From NCBI GenBank assembly GCA_015063645.1, contig SVTS01000006.1, forward strand, positions 1-62,330: 62,330 bases of DNA. Direction: 5' to 3'. Within the stretch, counting starts at the first letter, position 1, and each line of letters opens with the position of its first letter. Source of the DNA: Oscillospiraceae bacterium (lineage in GTDB: Bacteria > Bacillota > Clostridia > Oscillospirales > CAG-272). The notes under the pieces are model-generated. The model was not told where the DNA came from. It saw only the letters and a list, made by a program, of their open reading frames with translations, and did no database searches. This document shows, in pieces, positions 26,871 to 34,977 of this stretch. The translations under genes were made by a program, and so were the position numbers.

Positions 26871-27754
26871 CGCAGGCTCCCGTACTGAATCTCAAACGCT
26901 TTGCCGTCCATGATGGCTGCGGTATCCGCACCACGGTTTTTCTGGGAGGCTGTCCGCTCCGGTGTCTCTGGTGCCACAATCCGGAGGGATTTTCTGCCCG
27001 GGCATCGCTGGCGTACCGAGAGGATAAATGTCTATCCTGCGGTATCTGTGCGTCAAACTGCCCTTCCGGTGCGCATCGGATGGACAACGGACAGCACATA
27101 CTGGAGCGTGAAAAATGCGTCGGATGCGGTGCATGTGCGGACAACTGCATCGGCGATGCACTGACGCTTTACGGCAGACTGCAGACGCCGGAAGAACTGC
27201 TTCCGACGCTTCTGGAAGATGCGCCTTTCTATACCTCATCCGGCGGCGGTGTAACGCTCAGCGGCGGAGAATGCCTGCTCCATCCCGCGTTCTGCCGGGA
27301 AACGGCAATTCTTCTTCTGAAGCACGGCATCAAAACGGATATCGACACCTGCGGTGCGGTTCCTTATTCCGCCTTTGAATCGGTTCTGGATGTGACGGAT
27401 CATTTTCTCTATGATATCAAGGCGATTGATCCCGCAGTACACAAAAAATGCACGGGGATGGGAAACGGACAGATTCTGGACAATCTCCGCCGCATTCTGG
27501 ATGCAGGAGCAAAAGTGGAAATCCGTGTTCCCTTTATTCCCGATGCAAACGGCGGTGAAATGGAGAAAATCGCCGACTATCTTGCTCCGCTGCCCGTGGA
27601 AGCGGTACGGATTCTTCCCTATCACGCCTTTGCGGCATCCAAATATGAGTCTCTCGCACTTTCCGCCCCTCCCGTATTCCGCACGCCGGAGAAAGAGGAA
27701 ACCGCCTCTGTCCGCGATATGTTCCGCGCCCGCGGTCTGCGTGTCAAAGAATAG
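26867..27754 (+). CDS. Glycyl-radical enzyme activating protein (radical SAM)
   Basis: 295 residues. The radical SAM cluster motif CPLRCLWC supplies Cys29, Cys33 and Cys36. Two ferredoxin-type 4Fe-4S motifs follow: CLSCGICASNC (Cys54-64) and CVGCGACADNC (Cys83-93), the insert typical of activases for the dehydratase branch. GGGVTLSGGECLLHP is the SAM-binding GGE segment. It abstracts hydrogen from Gly720 of its neighbour with a 5'-deoxyadenosyl radical. The ATG overlaps the stop of the enzyme gene (ATGA), with a GGAGG-like site inside that gene, so expression is coupled. Confidence 0.93.
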   Translation: MTQAPVLNLKRFAVHDGCGIRTTVFLGGCPLRCLWCHNPEGFSARASLAYREDKCLSCGICASNCPSGAHRMDNGQHILEREKCVGCGACADNCIGDALTLYGRLQTPEELLPTLLEDAPFYTSSGGGVTLSGGECLLHPAFCRETAILLLKHGIKTDIDTCGAVPYSAFESVLDVTDHFLYDIKAIDPAVHKKCTGMGNGQILDNLRRILDAGAKVEIRVPFIPDANGGEMEKIADYLAPLPVEAVRILPYHAFAASKYESLALSAPPVFRTPEKEETASVRDMFRARGLRVKE

Positions 27755-27759
27755 ACTGG

Positions 27760-27796
27760 AAACGCCTCCGTACCCGATCATGATGCGGAGGCGTTT
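27760..27796 (+). terminator. Terminator of the glycyl radical operon
   Basis: An 11-bp perfect stem (27760-27770/27786-27796) with a T-rich end, six bases after the activase stop. Confidence 0.7.
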
Positions 27797-27844
27797 TGAT
27801 TATTCACTCGCCCGGCAGGAGAGTTCTGCTCGGCGGCAGGGGTG

Positions 27845-27873
27845 TTGTTTTTCCATCGGCAGTATGATATACT
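27845..27873 (+). promoter_or_regulatory. Promoter of the XRE regulator
   Basis: TTGTTT (27845-27850), 17 bp, TATACT (27868-27873). AGGAG precedes the ATG at 27919. Confidence 0.65.
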
Positions 27874-27918
27874 GTATACAGAAGCGGTGCACGGCTTACT
27901 TCTTACAGGAGAAAAAAC

Positions 27919-28968
27919 ATGGACAATATCGGTCAAAGAATCAGAGAACTGCGAAGAAAGCACGATCTCACCCAGGAAAAACTGGCGGATTTTCTGGGTG
28001 TCACCTATAAATCCGTCAGCAAATGGGAATGCGGCATTACAGTGCCGGACCTTGCGCTGATCGTTCCGCTGGCAAAAATTTTGCATGTGAGCACGGATGA
28101 GCTGCTGGGCATGCACACGGCGGATCACGATACACACCGCGAGGAGCTGGAAGCCGCTTACAAAAAAACATGGGAGACAGGCGATATGGAAGAGCGGTAC
28201 CGCATTGCCCGGGAGGCAGTCGCCGCCTGGCCGGGAGAGATGCAGTATCTGGACTGGCTCGCCTGGATCACCGCGATGCGTTCATTCAGCTTTACGGATG
28301 ATGAGACGTACATAGCGGAGCAGGAGAAAGCAATCCGGCAGTTTGCCTGTGTGATTGAAAATACGGACAATGACCGGCTCCGGGCAAGCTCCATTCAGGG
28401 GATCGTCCAGTACCTCGCCATCCGCGGGCGATATGATGAAGCACGCAAATACGCGGAAAGCTATCCGGAGAATTATCCGCTCAGCCGGGATGACGTCATG
28501 CTGAGTTGTCTGCGAGGTGAGGAGAAGGCGATTCTTTCCCAGCGGATGCTGGATCATATGCTGACGGACATACTGAATCAGATTGGTAATGCGTCCATGG
28601 ATGCCTGCATCGCGCAGGAGAGAATTCTGCAGACACTGCTTCCGGACGGAAATTATCTGTATTACAACTGTTTTCTCGCGGACAATTATCTCATCCGGGC
28701 ACGCATATACACCGCAGAAAAAGAACCTGACAAAGCCATTGATGCCCTCCATGAGGCACGCCGATACGCGGCTGCCTATGATTCGTTCCTCAGAGAAAAC
28801 ACGGAATACAGTTTCACCGGTCCTTTTCTGAACAAGGTCACCTACAATACCGCGGATATCTGCCGTTCCGGTACCACAACGCAGGAGGAAGATTTCCTGC
28901 AGGCGCTGAATAGACCGGTATTTGGTCCCCTGCGCAATCGGGCAGATTTTCAGGCACTGCTTGCGTAA
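27919..28968 (+). CDS. XRE-family transcriptional regulator with helical C-terminal domain
   Basis: 349 residues. Residues 5-60 are a Cro/CI-type helix-turn-helix: IRELRRKHDLTQEKLADFLG, then VTYKSVSKWECGITVPDL. The rest is a long helical domain resembling TPR-type repeats (EEERYRIAREAVAAWP-like and ARKYAESYPENYPLS segments), common in Firmicutes regulators that sense a peptide or the growth state. It is a single-gene unit; no obvious target is adjacent other than the glycyl radical operon ending 160 bases upstream. Confidence 0.85.
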   Translation: MDNIGQRIRELRRKHDLTQEKLADFLGVTYKSVSKWECGITVPDLALIVPLAKILHVSTDELLGMHTADHDTHREELEAAYKKTWETGDMEERYRIAREAVAAWPGEMQYLDWLAWITAMRSFSFTDDETYIAEQEKAIRQFACVIENTDNDRLRASSIQGIVQYLAIRGRYDEARKYAESYPENYPLSRDDVMLSCLRGEEKAILSQRMLDHMLTDILNQIGNASMDACIAQERILQTLLPDGNYLYYNCFLADNYLIRARIYTAEKEPDKAIDALHEARRYAAAYDSFLRENTEYSFTGPFLNKVTYNTADICRSGTTTQEEDFLQALNRPVFGPLRNRADFQALLA

Positions 28969-28991
28969 GGTTCTTCTGTTTTGCATAAAAA

Positions 28992-29035
28992 AGGAACATT
29001 CTCACCGCCGCATCCGCAGCGATGGGAATGTTCCT
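28992..29035. terminator. Bidirectional terminator
   Basis: AGGAACATTC (28992-29001) pairs with 29026-29035, with A/T runs on both sides, between the convergent XRE and CBM9-like genes. Confidence 0.7.
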
Positions 29036-29049
29036 GTGTTTTTCAGCAC

Positions 29050-29664
29050 TTATGCTTCCAGCGTCATCTTTCCGAAGAAAGAGGACTGATGGTAATCGGG
29101 GTTCGGCGTACCGACGGGATTCCACATATTGTAATGCTCCACGGCAGTTTCATCGCCGCACTTATACAGATTGGCACGGAAGGAATACCCGGGAACAAAC
29201 ACCGATGTATCCATCTTATAAAGTTTTTTCAGATCCTCCAGAGTCACGTGCATGAGCAGGCTCCAGGAATCTGCGCCCACTTCCGCCTGTACTGTCACAG
29301 GACCGCCGAGGAATTCATCCGCGGGTACGCGGTCATACCGATCCGTTCCCAGCTGAGCCAAAGTTGTACCGATGGAGTTTGCCTCGATGTTCAGATAAGC
29401 GGGATTTGTGTTGTCATATGCGGCAAAGAACTCCATGCAGCTGTCCGTGCAGACCGGATCCATCCAGTTCTTATGAACAGCCTTCGGATTTGACTCCTCA
29501 CAAGTCATACGGCAGTAGAATCCGTCTCCGCGTACAAACACAATCTGTGCATACGTTACGGGAACGTAATTCGCAATCCACGGTGTTTCGTCCAGTATTG
29601 CCCGGGAAATATTTGCCCAATCCGCAGGCAGTGCATCCAGCATTTTTACTTTGTACTCTTTCAT
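29050..29664 (-). CDS. Carbohydrate-binding family 9-like domain protein
   Basis: 204 residues forming one CBM9-like beta sandwich. It shows WIANYVPVTYAQIVF, CTDSCMEFFAAYD (the family's core cVEvFl-type strand), YLNIEANSIGT, and the terminal YNMWNPVGTPNPDYHQSSFF motif that is nearly invariant in such proteins. There is no catalytic domain and no signal peptide. It lies 27 bases after the GDPD/FAD fusion in the same operon, so it may bind the fusion's sugar substrate or be an enzyme of unknown type. Confidence 0.82.
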   Translation of the reverse strand: MKEYKVKMLDALPADWANISRAILDETPWIANYVPVTYAQIVFVRGDGFYCRMTCEESNPKAVHKNWMDPVCTDSCMEFFAAYDNTNPAYLNIEANSIGTTLAQLGTDRYDRVPADEFLGGPVTVQAEVGADSWSLLMHVTLEDLKKLYKMDTSVFVPGYSFRANLYKCGDETAVEHYNMWNPVGTPNPDYHQSSFFGKMTLEA

Positions 29665-29691
29665 GATATATATCCTTTCAGAGAATAAATT

Positions 29692-31716
29692 TCAGTCAAT
29701 AATCGCACCGCGGGCACGCAGGTGTGCCTGCAATGCATGAATATCCACATCCGCCGCATCGATTTTCTGCGCAGCTGCCATTGCAGCTGCGGCACCTGCC
29801 GCCTGTCCCATCGCCATAGCGCAGGGCATACAGCGCAGACCGCCCGCCGCCTGGGATTCGCAGGAAACAGTTTTTCCCGCGACCAGAAGATTATCGCATC
29901 CGAGAGGAAGCAGGCTTCTGTAGGGGATATAGTATGCGTCGGCGATTTCAATTTTGAAATTGCCGCTGGTCTGCGCGTCCCTCGGATGCACATCCATACC
30001 AAAACCGTACGCGGCTATGCGATCAGGGAAACATACGCCGGCTGACACATCCGCCACTGTGATTTTGTATCTGCCCTCAATATGGCGGCTTTCTCTGACA
30101 CCCAGAACGGGTGCGACCTGCGTCAGTTCCGCATTTTCAAAACCTTCTGCTTCTTCGCGCAGCTGATGAAAAGCATCCCACACCTGCCTGCGCGCTTCGG
30201 CATGTGCCTCGCTCATACTCCGGGAATCCGCGGCATCCACATCATAGACGTGATGGTGATTGACCTTGTATGTTCCGGCTTTGGAGGTACGGTAGGCTTT
30301 CACAGGGTAACGCGGACGGAGCTTATATGCCTCGTCACGCACATGATTCACTTCAAACATAAGCGTACCCGGCTGGGGGATATGCGTTGTTTCTTCTCCC
30401 TTATATGTTGGAACGCCGCAGGCATCCGCCACGGATGCGGTTCCCGTACAGTCGATAAATACATCTGCACACACATACCGGAGCCCTTCCAATGCCGCCA
30501 GCACCACGGCACGGATTCTGCCGTTTTCACAGATGCAGTCCGCAAACCGCGTGTACAGAAGAACATCCACGCCCGCCTCTTTGGTCATCCGATCCAGAAG
30601 AAGCTGCATGGCAAAGGAGTCAAACGGCGTTACATGTTTATGATAGCGGCGGATAAAAGAAGTATACACGCTTGGGGCATCCGCATTCTCGGGAAGGATT
30701 GCATCCCCGTTCAGCGCCAGCTTTTCCGCAATCTCCCTGTACAGCCCTCCCACAAGAGGGCGGTTTCCCTCTTTATCATAAGAGGTCATCAGCGGTCCCA
30801 CAAGACCGCTCGTCGCCATCCCGCCCAGCATTCCGCTGTCTTCCGCCAGAAGTACCCGTGCGCCTGAGCGTGCCGCTTCTATTGCCGCACAAACACCGGC
30901 AGGACCTCCGCCAAGTACAACTACATCATAATTTCCCAGTGAACGCAGTTTCGTCTGAAACGGCAGTGTCGGTTTCAGCTGACCGTTGGTTTCAATGATA
31001 TCCGCGCCGAGTCGTTCCGCCTCAGCCAGCTCACTTTCTTCGGACAAAATCCACACACCGAGGGAGGCACATTTTTTAATCTGCGCGGCTGTCTCTTTAT
31101 TCAGAAATGCCACTTTGACCCATGTGGTATTCTTATTCCGGACGGGCATCCAGACTGTGAGCCGGTCTTTTGGGAGAAGCGATGCAAGTTCCTCAAGAAT
31201 TTCCGGCGTAACGGGACCGTCATAGTGAAAATGCATCTGCTGAAAAACCGCAGCGGCTTCCGCCAGCGCCTGCATATCCTTGCAGGTCAGGCATGCTGTA
31301 TCTTCCCACGAGCGGAGCAGGTCATAAAACGCGGTTTTCTGTGTCTCGGTGAAGTGCTGATATTTGTTATCGATCTTCAATCGGACGCCGGAGCGGCGGG
31401 CGAATGCCAGCACTTCCGTGAACAGCGGCATTTTCGTCCCGCGGAATTTTTCTCCGCGCCAGATGCCGAAATCGTATGCCTGCGTCTCCGCGTAGGTGAT
31501 CTCTCCAATCGCGACAGGCGCCGGAAGCTCGCTTCCGTCCGCATTCCTGCCGGTGCGGTTCAGCTTACTGTCATGGAGCAGAACAAACTGTCCGTCCGCC
31601 GTAACGCTGACGTCAAGTTCAATGATGTTATACCCCTGCTGTACTGCCGCACGGAATGCGGGCATGGTATTTTCGGGGAATTCTGTACTCACACCTTTAT
31701 GTGCCTGATAGAGCAT
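29692..31716 (-). CDS. Fusion: glycerophosphodiester phosphodiesterase-like + FAD-dependent oxidoreductase
   Basis: 674 residues in one uninterrupted frame. Residues 1-247 are a GDPD barrel: AHKGVSTEFPENTMPAF (His6, with Lys in place of the usual Arg), Glu33 and Asp35 in IIELDVSV, and LLHD with His48, Asp49. Residues from about 262 are a flavoprotein: DVVVLGGGPAGVCAAIEAA (dinucleotide loop 269-274), MLGGMATSGLVGPL, FIDCTGTASVADACG, and LLVAGKTVSCESQAAGG. This second half matches the FAD-dependent oxidoreductases often found in polysaccharide clusters. The combination is unusual. It is expressed from a good promoter at 31750-31778 together with the CBM9-like gene. Confidence 0.82.
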   Translation of the reverse strand: MLYQAHKGVSTEFPENTMPAFRAAVQQGYNIIELDVSVTADGQFVLLHDSKLNRTGRNADGSELPAPVAIGEITYAETQAYDFGIWRGEKFRGTKMPLFTEVLAFARRSGVRLKIDNKYQHFTETQKTAFYDLLRSWEDTACLTCKDMQALAEAAAVFQQMHFHYDGPVTPEILEELASLLPKDRLTVWMPVRNKNTTWVKVAFLNKETAAQIKKCASLGVWILSEESELAEAERLGADIIETNGQLKPTLPFQTKLRSLGNYDVVVLGGGPAGVCAAIEAARSGARVLLAEDSGMLGGMATSGLVGPLMTSYDKEGNRPLVGGLYREIAEKLALNGDAILPENADAPSVYTSFIRRYHKHVTPFDSFAMQLLLDRMTKEAGVDVLLYTRFADCICENGRIRAVVLAALEGLRYVCADVFIDCTGTASVADACGVPTYKGEETTHIPQPGTLMFEVNHVRDEAYKLRPRYPVKAYRTSKAGTYKVNHHHVYDVDAADSRSMSEAHAEARRQVWDAFHQLREEAEGFENAELTQVAPVLGVRESRHIEGRYKITVADVSAGVCFPDRIAAYGFGMDVHPRDAQTSGNFKIEIADAYYIPYRSLLPLGCDNLLVAGKTVSCESQAAGGLRCMPCAMAMGQAAGAAAAMAAAQKIDAADVDIHALQAHLRARGAIID

Positions 31717-31749
31717 CCGTGTACACCTCCGGGGAAGGATTCTTTTGCT

Positions 31750-31837
31750 ATTGTATCACAAAATCCCCGCAGTGTCAAGCGTTGTTCATTCATCAAAAAA
31801 GCTGGCTCTTGATTTTCCGCCCGAGTCGGTGTATAAT
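31750..31837. promoter_or_regulatory. Divergent promoters: GDPD/FAD fusion and PfkB kinase
   Basis: Minus strand: TTGACA (31773-31778), 17 bp, TACAAT (31750-31755). Plus strand: TTGATT (31809-31814), 17 bp, TATAAT (31832-31837). The promoters face away from each other. Confidence 0.75.
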
Positions 31838-31868
31838 AGAGAAAACCAGAAAAAACGAGGATACACCC

Positions 31869-32834
31869 ATGTTTGACGTAACCGCCCTGGGGGAAATTCT
31901 GATTGATTTCACATTCACCGGCAATTCCCCCTCCGGCAATCGCCTTTTTGAACAGAATCCCGGCGGCGCCCCCGCCAATGTGCTTGCCTGTCTCAGCCGA
32001 TGCGGCAAAAAGACTGCTTTTCTCGGCACGGTCGGCAAAGATATGCACGGACAGTTTCTGCGCAGTGTTCTGACGCAGAATGGCATTGATACCGCGGGAC
32101 TTACAGAAGCGGAGAACGCTTTCACCACGCTTGCCTTCGTCGCTTTGTCCGATACTGGGGAAAGATCGTTTTCTTTCGCCCGTCAGCCCGGTGCAGACAC
32201 CTGCCTGACACCGGAAACGGTACTTGCAGACCGCATCCGTGACAGCCGGATTTTCCATTTCGGCTCAATCTCCCTCTCGGCTGAGCCCTGCCGTTCCGCT
32301 ACATATCATGCTCTTTCCATCGCCAAAGAGGCGGGATGCGTGATCACCTATGATCCCAACTACCGCGCCTCCCTCTGGTCCGACCGCGATGCGGCGATCC
32401 GCGGCATGCGTGCCGCGCTTCCCTATGCGGATATGGTCAAAATCTCGGATGAAGAAGCCGAGCTGATCACCGGATGTTCCGCCCCCGAGGATGCCGCGCT
32501 TTCTCTTGTGATGAAAGGCATTCGCGTGGCAGCAGTGACGATGGGCAAAGACGGCGCGCTGGTCGCTGTTCCAGACGGAATCGCCCATGTCCCGACAGTC
32601 GATTCATTCGTGAAAGATACAACCGGCGCAGGGGATGCATTCTGGGGCGGATTTCTGCATGCATTTCTGGAAAGCGGCAAGTCTCCCGCTGAAGTTACGC
32701 TTGCCGACGGAGTGAGTTTTGCCCGATTCGGCAATGCCGCCGCCAGTCTGTGCATCCAGAGACACGGCGCCATTCCAGCCATGCCGAAACGTGAGGAAAT
32801 TGAAGCAGTTCTCGCCCAGTGGAATCACCGCTGA
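31869..32834 (+). CDS. PfkB-family carbohydrate kinase (fructokinase-like)
   Basis: 321 residues. Family signatures: the N-terminal GEILIDFTFTG, the substrate region NPGGAPANVLACLSRCGKK, GTVGKDMHGQFLRSVL, and the catalytic and anion-hole DTTGAGDAFWGGFL with its Asp base. Most similar in layout to bacterial fructokinases; 2-keto-3-deoxygluconate or ribose are alternatives. The ATG at 31869 is preferred: the frame is open further upstream but runs into the promoter. An AraC gene follows 26 bases later in the same operon. Confidence 0.88.
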   Translation: MFDVTALGEILIDFTFTGNSPSGNRLFEQNPGGAPANVLACLSRCGKKTAFLGTVGKDMHGQFLRSVLTQNGIDTAGLTEAENAFTTLAFVALSDTGERSFSFARQPGADTCLTPETVLADRIRDSRIFHFGSISLSAEPCRSATYHALSIAKEAGCVITYDPNYRASLWSDRDAAIRGMRAALPYADMVKISDEEAELITGCSAPEDAALSLVMKGIRVAAVTMGKDGALVAVPDGIAHVPTVDSFVKDTTGAGDAFWGGFLHAFLESGKSPAEVTLADGVSFARFGNAAASLCIQRHGAIPAMPKREEIEAVLAQWNHR

Positions 32835-32860
32835 ACTATGCAGAAAGGCAGGAGACAGGT

Positions 32861-33625
32861 ATGGAACAGTTTATGCGGCATGATTTTATCGTCTCGGAGA
32901 TTGCGCTTGCCATCTACGTTCTGCCGGGAAGCGGCGAATCGCATCACAGAATGCGCCCCACCCACGGCATTGTTCTGAACACAGCCGCACCGAAAGAGTA
33001 TCTGTTTTCCGACGGCACATCGGTCACCATGCACACGGATTCCATTCTGTATCTGCCGAAGAACAGTGATTACGATGTGCGTGCCGATATGCCCGGCGGC
33101 TGTTACGCCATCAATTTTGATATGCCGGGCGATACGGTATTTGCTCCGTTTTCCGTAAGCATCCGCAGCCGCAATGAATATCTGAATCAGTTCCGCCGTA
33201 CCGTACGGATCTGGGCATCCAAAGCTCCCGGATACAGGATGAAGTGCAAATCCGTACTGTACGACATTCTCTGTGCCATGCAGGAGGAATACCACGTCTC
33301 TCAGCACACCGGCGGACAATTCCGGCTTCTTACTCCCGCTTTGGAATACATACACGAGAATTACTACAGAGAAAACATTGACGTTGATTCCCTTGCGCAT
33401 TTATGCGGCATATCGGATGTGTATCTGCGCAAGCTGTTCCGGCAGAAATTCGGAATCTCGCCGACGAAGTATATCGGAAAACTGAAAATCGCCCGGGCTG
33501 AGGAACTGCTCCGTTCAGGGATGTATTCGGTTACGGAAACCGCTGTTTTATCCGGCTACAACGATTCCAGTTATTTCAGCCGGGAATTCAAAAAAGCCAC
33601 CGGTGTTCCGCCGAACAAATACTGA
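32861..33625 (+). CDS. AraC-family regulator
   Basis: 254 residues. The N-terminal half is a beta-rich sensor (RPTHGIVLNTAAPKEYLF, SILYLPKNSDYDV). The C-terminal half is the AraC DNA-binding pair: LAHLCGISDVYLRKLFRQKF and LSGYNDSSYFSREFKKATG. GGCAGGAGA precedes the ATG. It is downstream of and co-transcribed with the PfkB kinase, so it may regulate its own operon or the neighbouring sugar genes. Confidence 0.9.
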   Translation: MEQFMRHDFIVSEIALAIYVLPGSGESHHRMRPTHGIVLNTAAPKEYLFSDGTSVTMHTDSILYLPKNSDYDVRADMPGGCYAINFDMPGDTVFAPFSVSIRSRNEYLNQFRRTVRIWASKAPGYRMKCKSVLYDILCAMQEEYHVSQHTGGQFRLLTPALEYIHENYYRENIDVDSLAHLCGISDVYLRKLFRQKFGISPTKYIGKLKIARAEELLRSGMYSVTETAVLSGYNDSSYFSREFKKATGVPPNKY

Positions 33626-33643
33626 ATATCTTATAAAAAGACA

Positions 33644-33678
33644 CGCCGGAGAATTCCGTTTGCTGGAATTCTCCGGCG
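33644..33678. terminator. Bidirectional terminator
   Basis: A 14-bp perfect stem (33644-33657/33665-33678) with a 7-nt loop between the convergent AraC and Gfo/Idh genes. Confidence 0.8.
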
Positions 33679-33703
33679 AATTTTATCCACTCGGATTCTG
33701 CGA

Positions 33704-34807
33704 TTACTCCAGAATACCCATCAGACCGCCGCTGAGCATGGGCTTGCGGGGCGCAAAGCGGGATTCAATCGCCACTTCGCGTCTCTCGCGACCGCTCTTC
33801 AGCAGGCTGTCCATGATCTCCAGCACATGGAATGTCATGGAGGAATCGGGACGGTATTCCCTGCCCGTCTGCAGGGCTTTTGCCATATCCGCCAGTCCCA
33901 GAGCACGGCTGTTCTGCTTATAGGAGAATGCAAGTGGAATCTCCTGCGTTTTTTCCTGTTCGGGACGGTACAGGCGGATTTCGCCGCCGAACATATTGGG
34001 GTCGGGTACAAACAGCGTTCCCTGCGTACCGTAAACTTCGATACCGCATCTGCCTGCATACACATCGAACGTAGTGAACAATGTGGCGATCACGCCGCTT
34101 TCGAAGCGCAGAGTACCATTGATATAGGTATCCACCTCCACATCGATTTTTTCACCGTAATGCTGCTTGCAGGTAGCGGTACGCTGATCAAAACCGCGCT
34201 TGGTCATTGCGTACACATCGGATACGCAGCCAAGCAGATTGATCATGGACGTGATATAATACGGTCCCATATCAAAGAGCGGGCCGCCGCCGTGCTTGTA
34301 GAAGAATTCCGGATCCGGATGCCAGGATTCTGGACCGTGTCCCATCATATATGCCGTTGCACCGATGGGAGTACCGATGTAGCCGTCCTCGATCAGTTTG
34401 CGGCAGGTCTGCTGTGCTGCGCCCATGAACGTATCCGGCGCACCGCCGACTCGCAGTCCCTTTTCGCGGGCAAGGGCAAGAATCTGCTTGCCTTCCTCCA
34501 GCGTTGTTGCCAGCGGCTTCTCCGAATACACATGCTTGCCGGCACGAAGAGCTGCCATGGTTACGTCAAAATGCTGATACGGACGGGTGATATTCAGAAC
34601 GATATCCACCTCCGGGTCGGCGAAAAGTTCGTGCATATCCTTATACAGTTTCGGAATATTATACTTTTCCACTGCTGCCTGTGCTCTTTCGGGAATCAGA
34701 TCGCATACACCGATCACTTCGATTTCCCGGAAAAGATTGGTGATGTTTTCCAGATAAATACCGCTGATGGAGCCGCATCCGACAAAGCCGATTTTCATTT
34801 TCTTCAT
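33704..34807 (-). CDS. Gfo/Idh/MocA-family oxidoreductase
   Basis: 367 residues. The Rossmann domain opens with KIGFVGCGSISGIYLENI (GxGxxxG), followed by VIGVCDLIPERAQ. The catalytic Lys lies in KHVYSEKPLATT, then a substrate domain with HGGGPLFDMGPYYITSMINL, where His and Asp of the active site are expected. It oxidises or isomerises a sugar or inositol derivative with NAD(P). It is monocistronic and divergent from the GH63-like operon with overlapping promoters. Confidence 0.92.
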   Translation of the reverse strand: MKKMKIGFVGCGSISGIYLENITNLFREIEVIGVCDLIPERAQAAVEKYNIPKLYKDMHELFADPEVDIVLNITRPYQHFDVTMAALRAGKHVYSEKPLATTLEEGKQILALAREKGLRVGGAPDTFMGAAQQTCRKLIEDGYIGTPIGATAYMMGHGPESWHPDPEFFYKHGGGPLFDMGPYYITSMINLLGCVSDVYAMTKRGFDQRTATCKQHYGEKIDVEVDTYINGTLRFESGVIATLFTTFDVYAGRCGIEVYGTQGTLFVPDPNMFGGEIRLYRPEQEKTQEIPLAFSYKQNSRALGLADMAKALQTGREYRPDSSMTFHVLEIMDSLLKSGRERREVAIESRFAPRKPMLSGGLMGILE

Positions 34808-34872
34808 AGTGTTTTCCTTTCCCTATGTACGGATAATAATTTCTCAAAAAGTAAAATGCACACACATTGCCA

Positions 34873-34928
34873 TTGCATTTCTTTTTCGTCCATAGTATAA
34901 TTATAGTATAGAAAAACGGAATTGGCAA
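34873..34928. promoter_or_regulatory. Overlapping divergent promoters sharing a palindromic -10
   Basis: Plus strand: TTGCAT (34873-34878), 17 bp, TATAAT (34896-34901). Minus strand: TTGCCA (34923-34928), 17 bp, TATAAT (34900-34905). The two -10 boxes overlap in the perfect palindrome TATAATTATA (34896-34905), so the two promoters should exclude each other. Confidence 0.75.
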
Positions 34929-34977
34929 GACAAAAAACGGAATACACAGGACATTTTTTTACCCGGAGGATTCAGAC

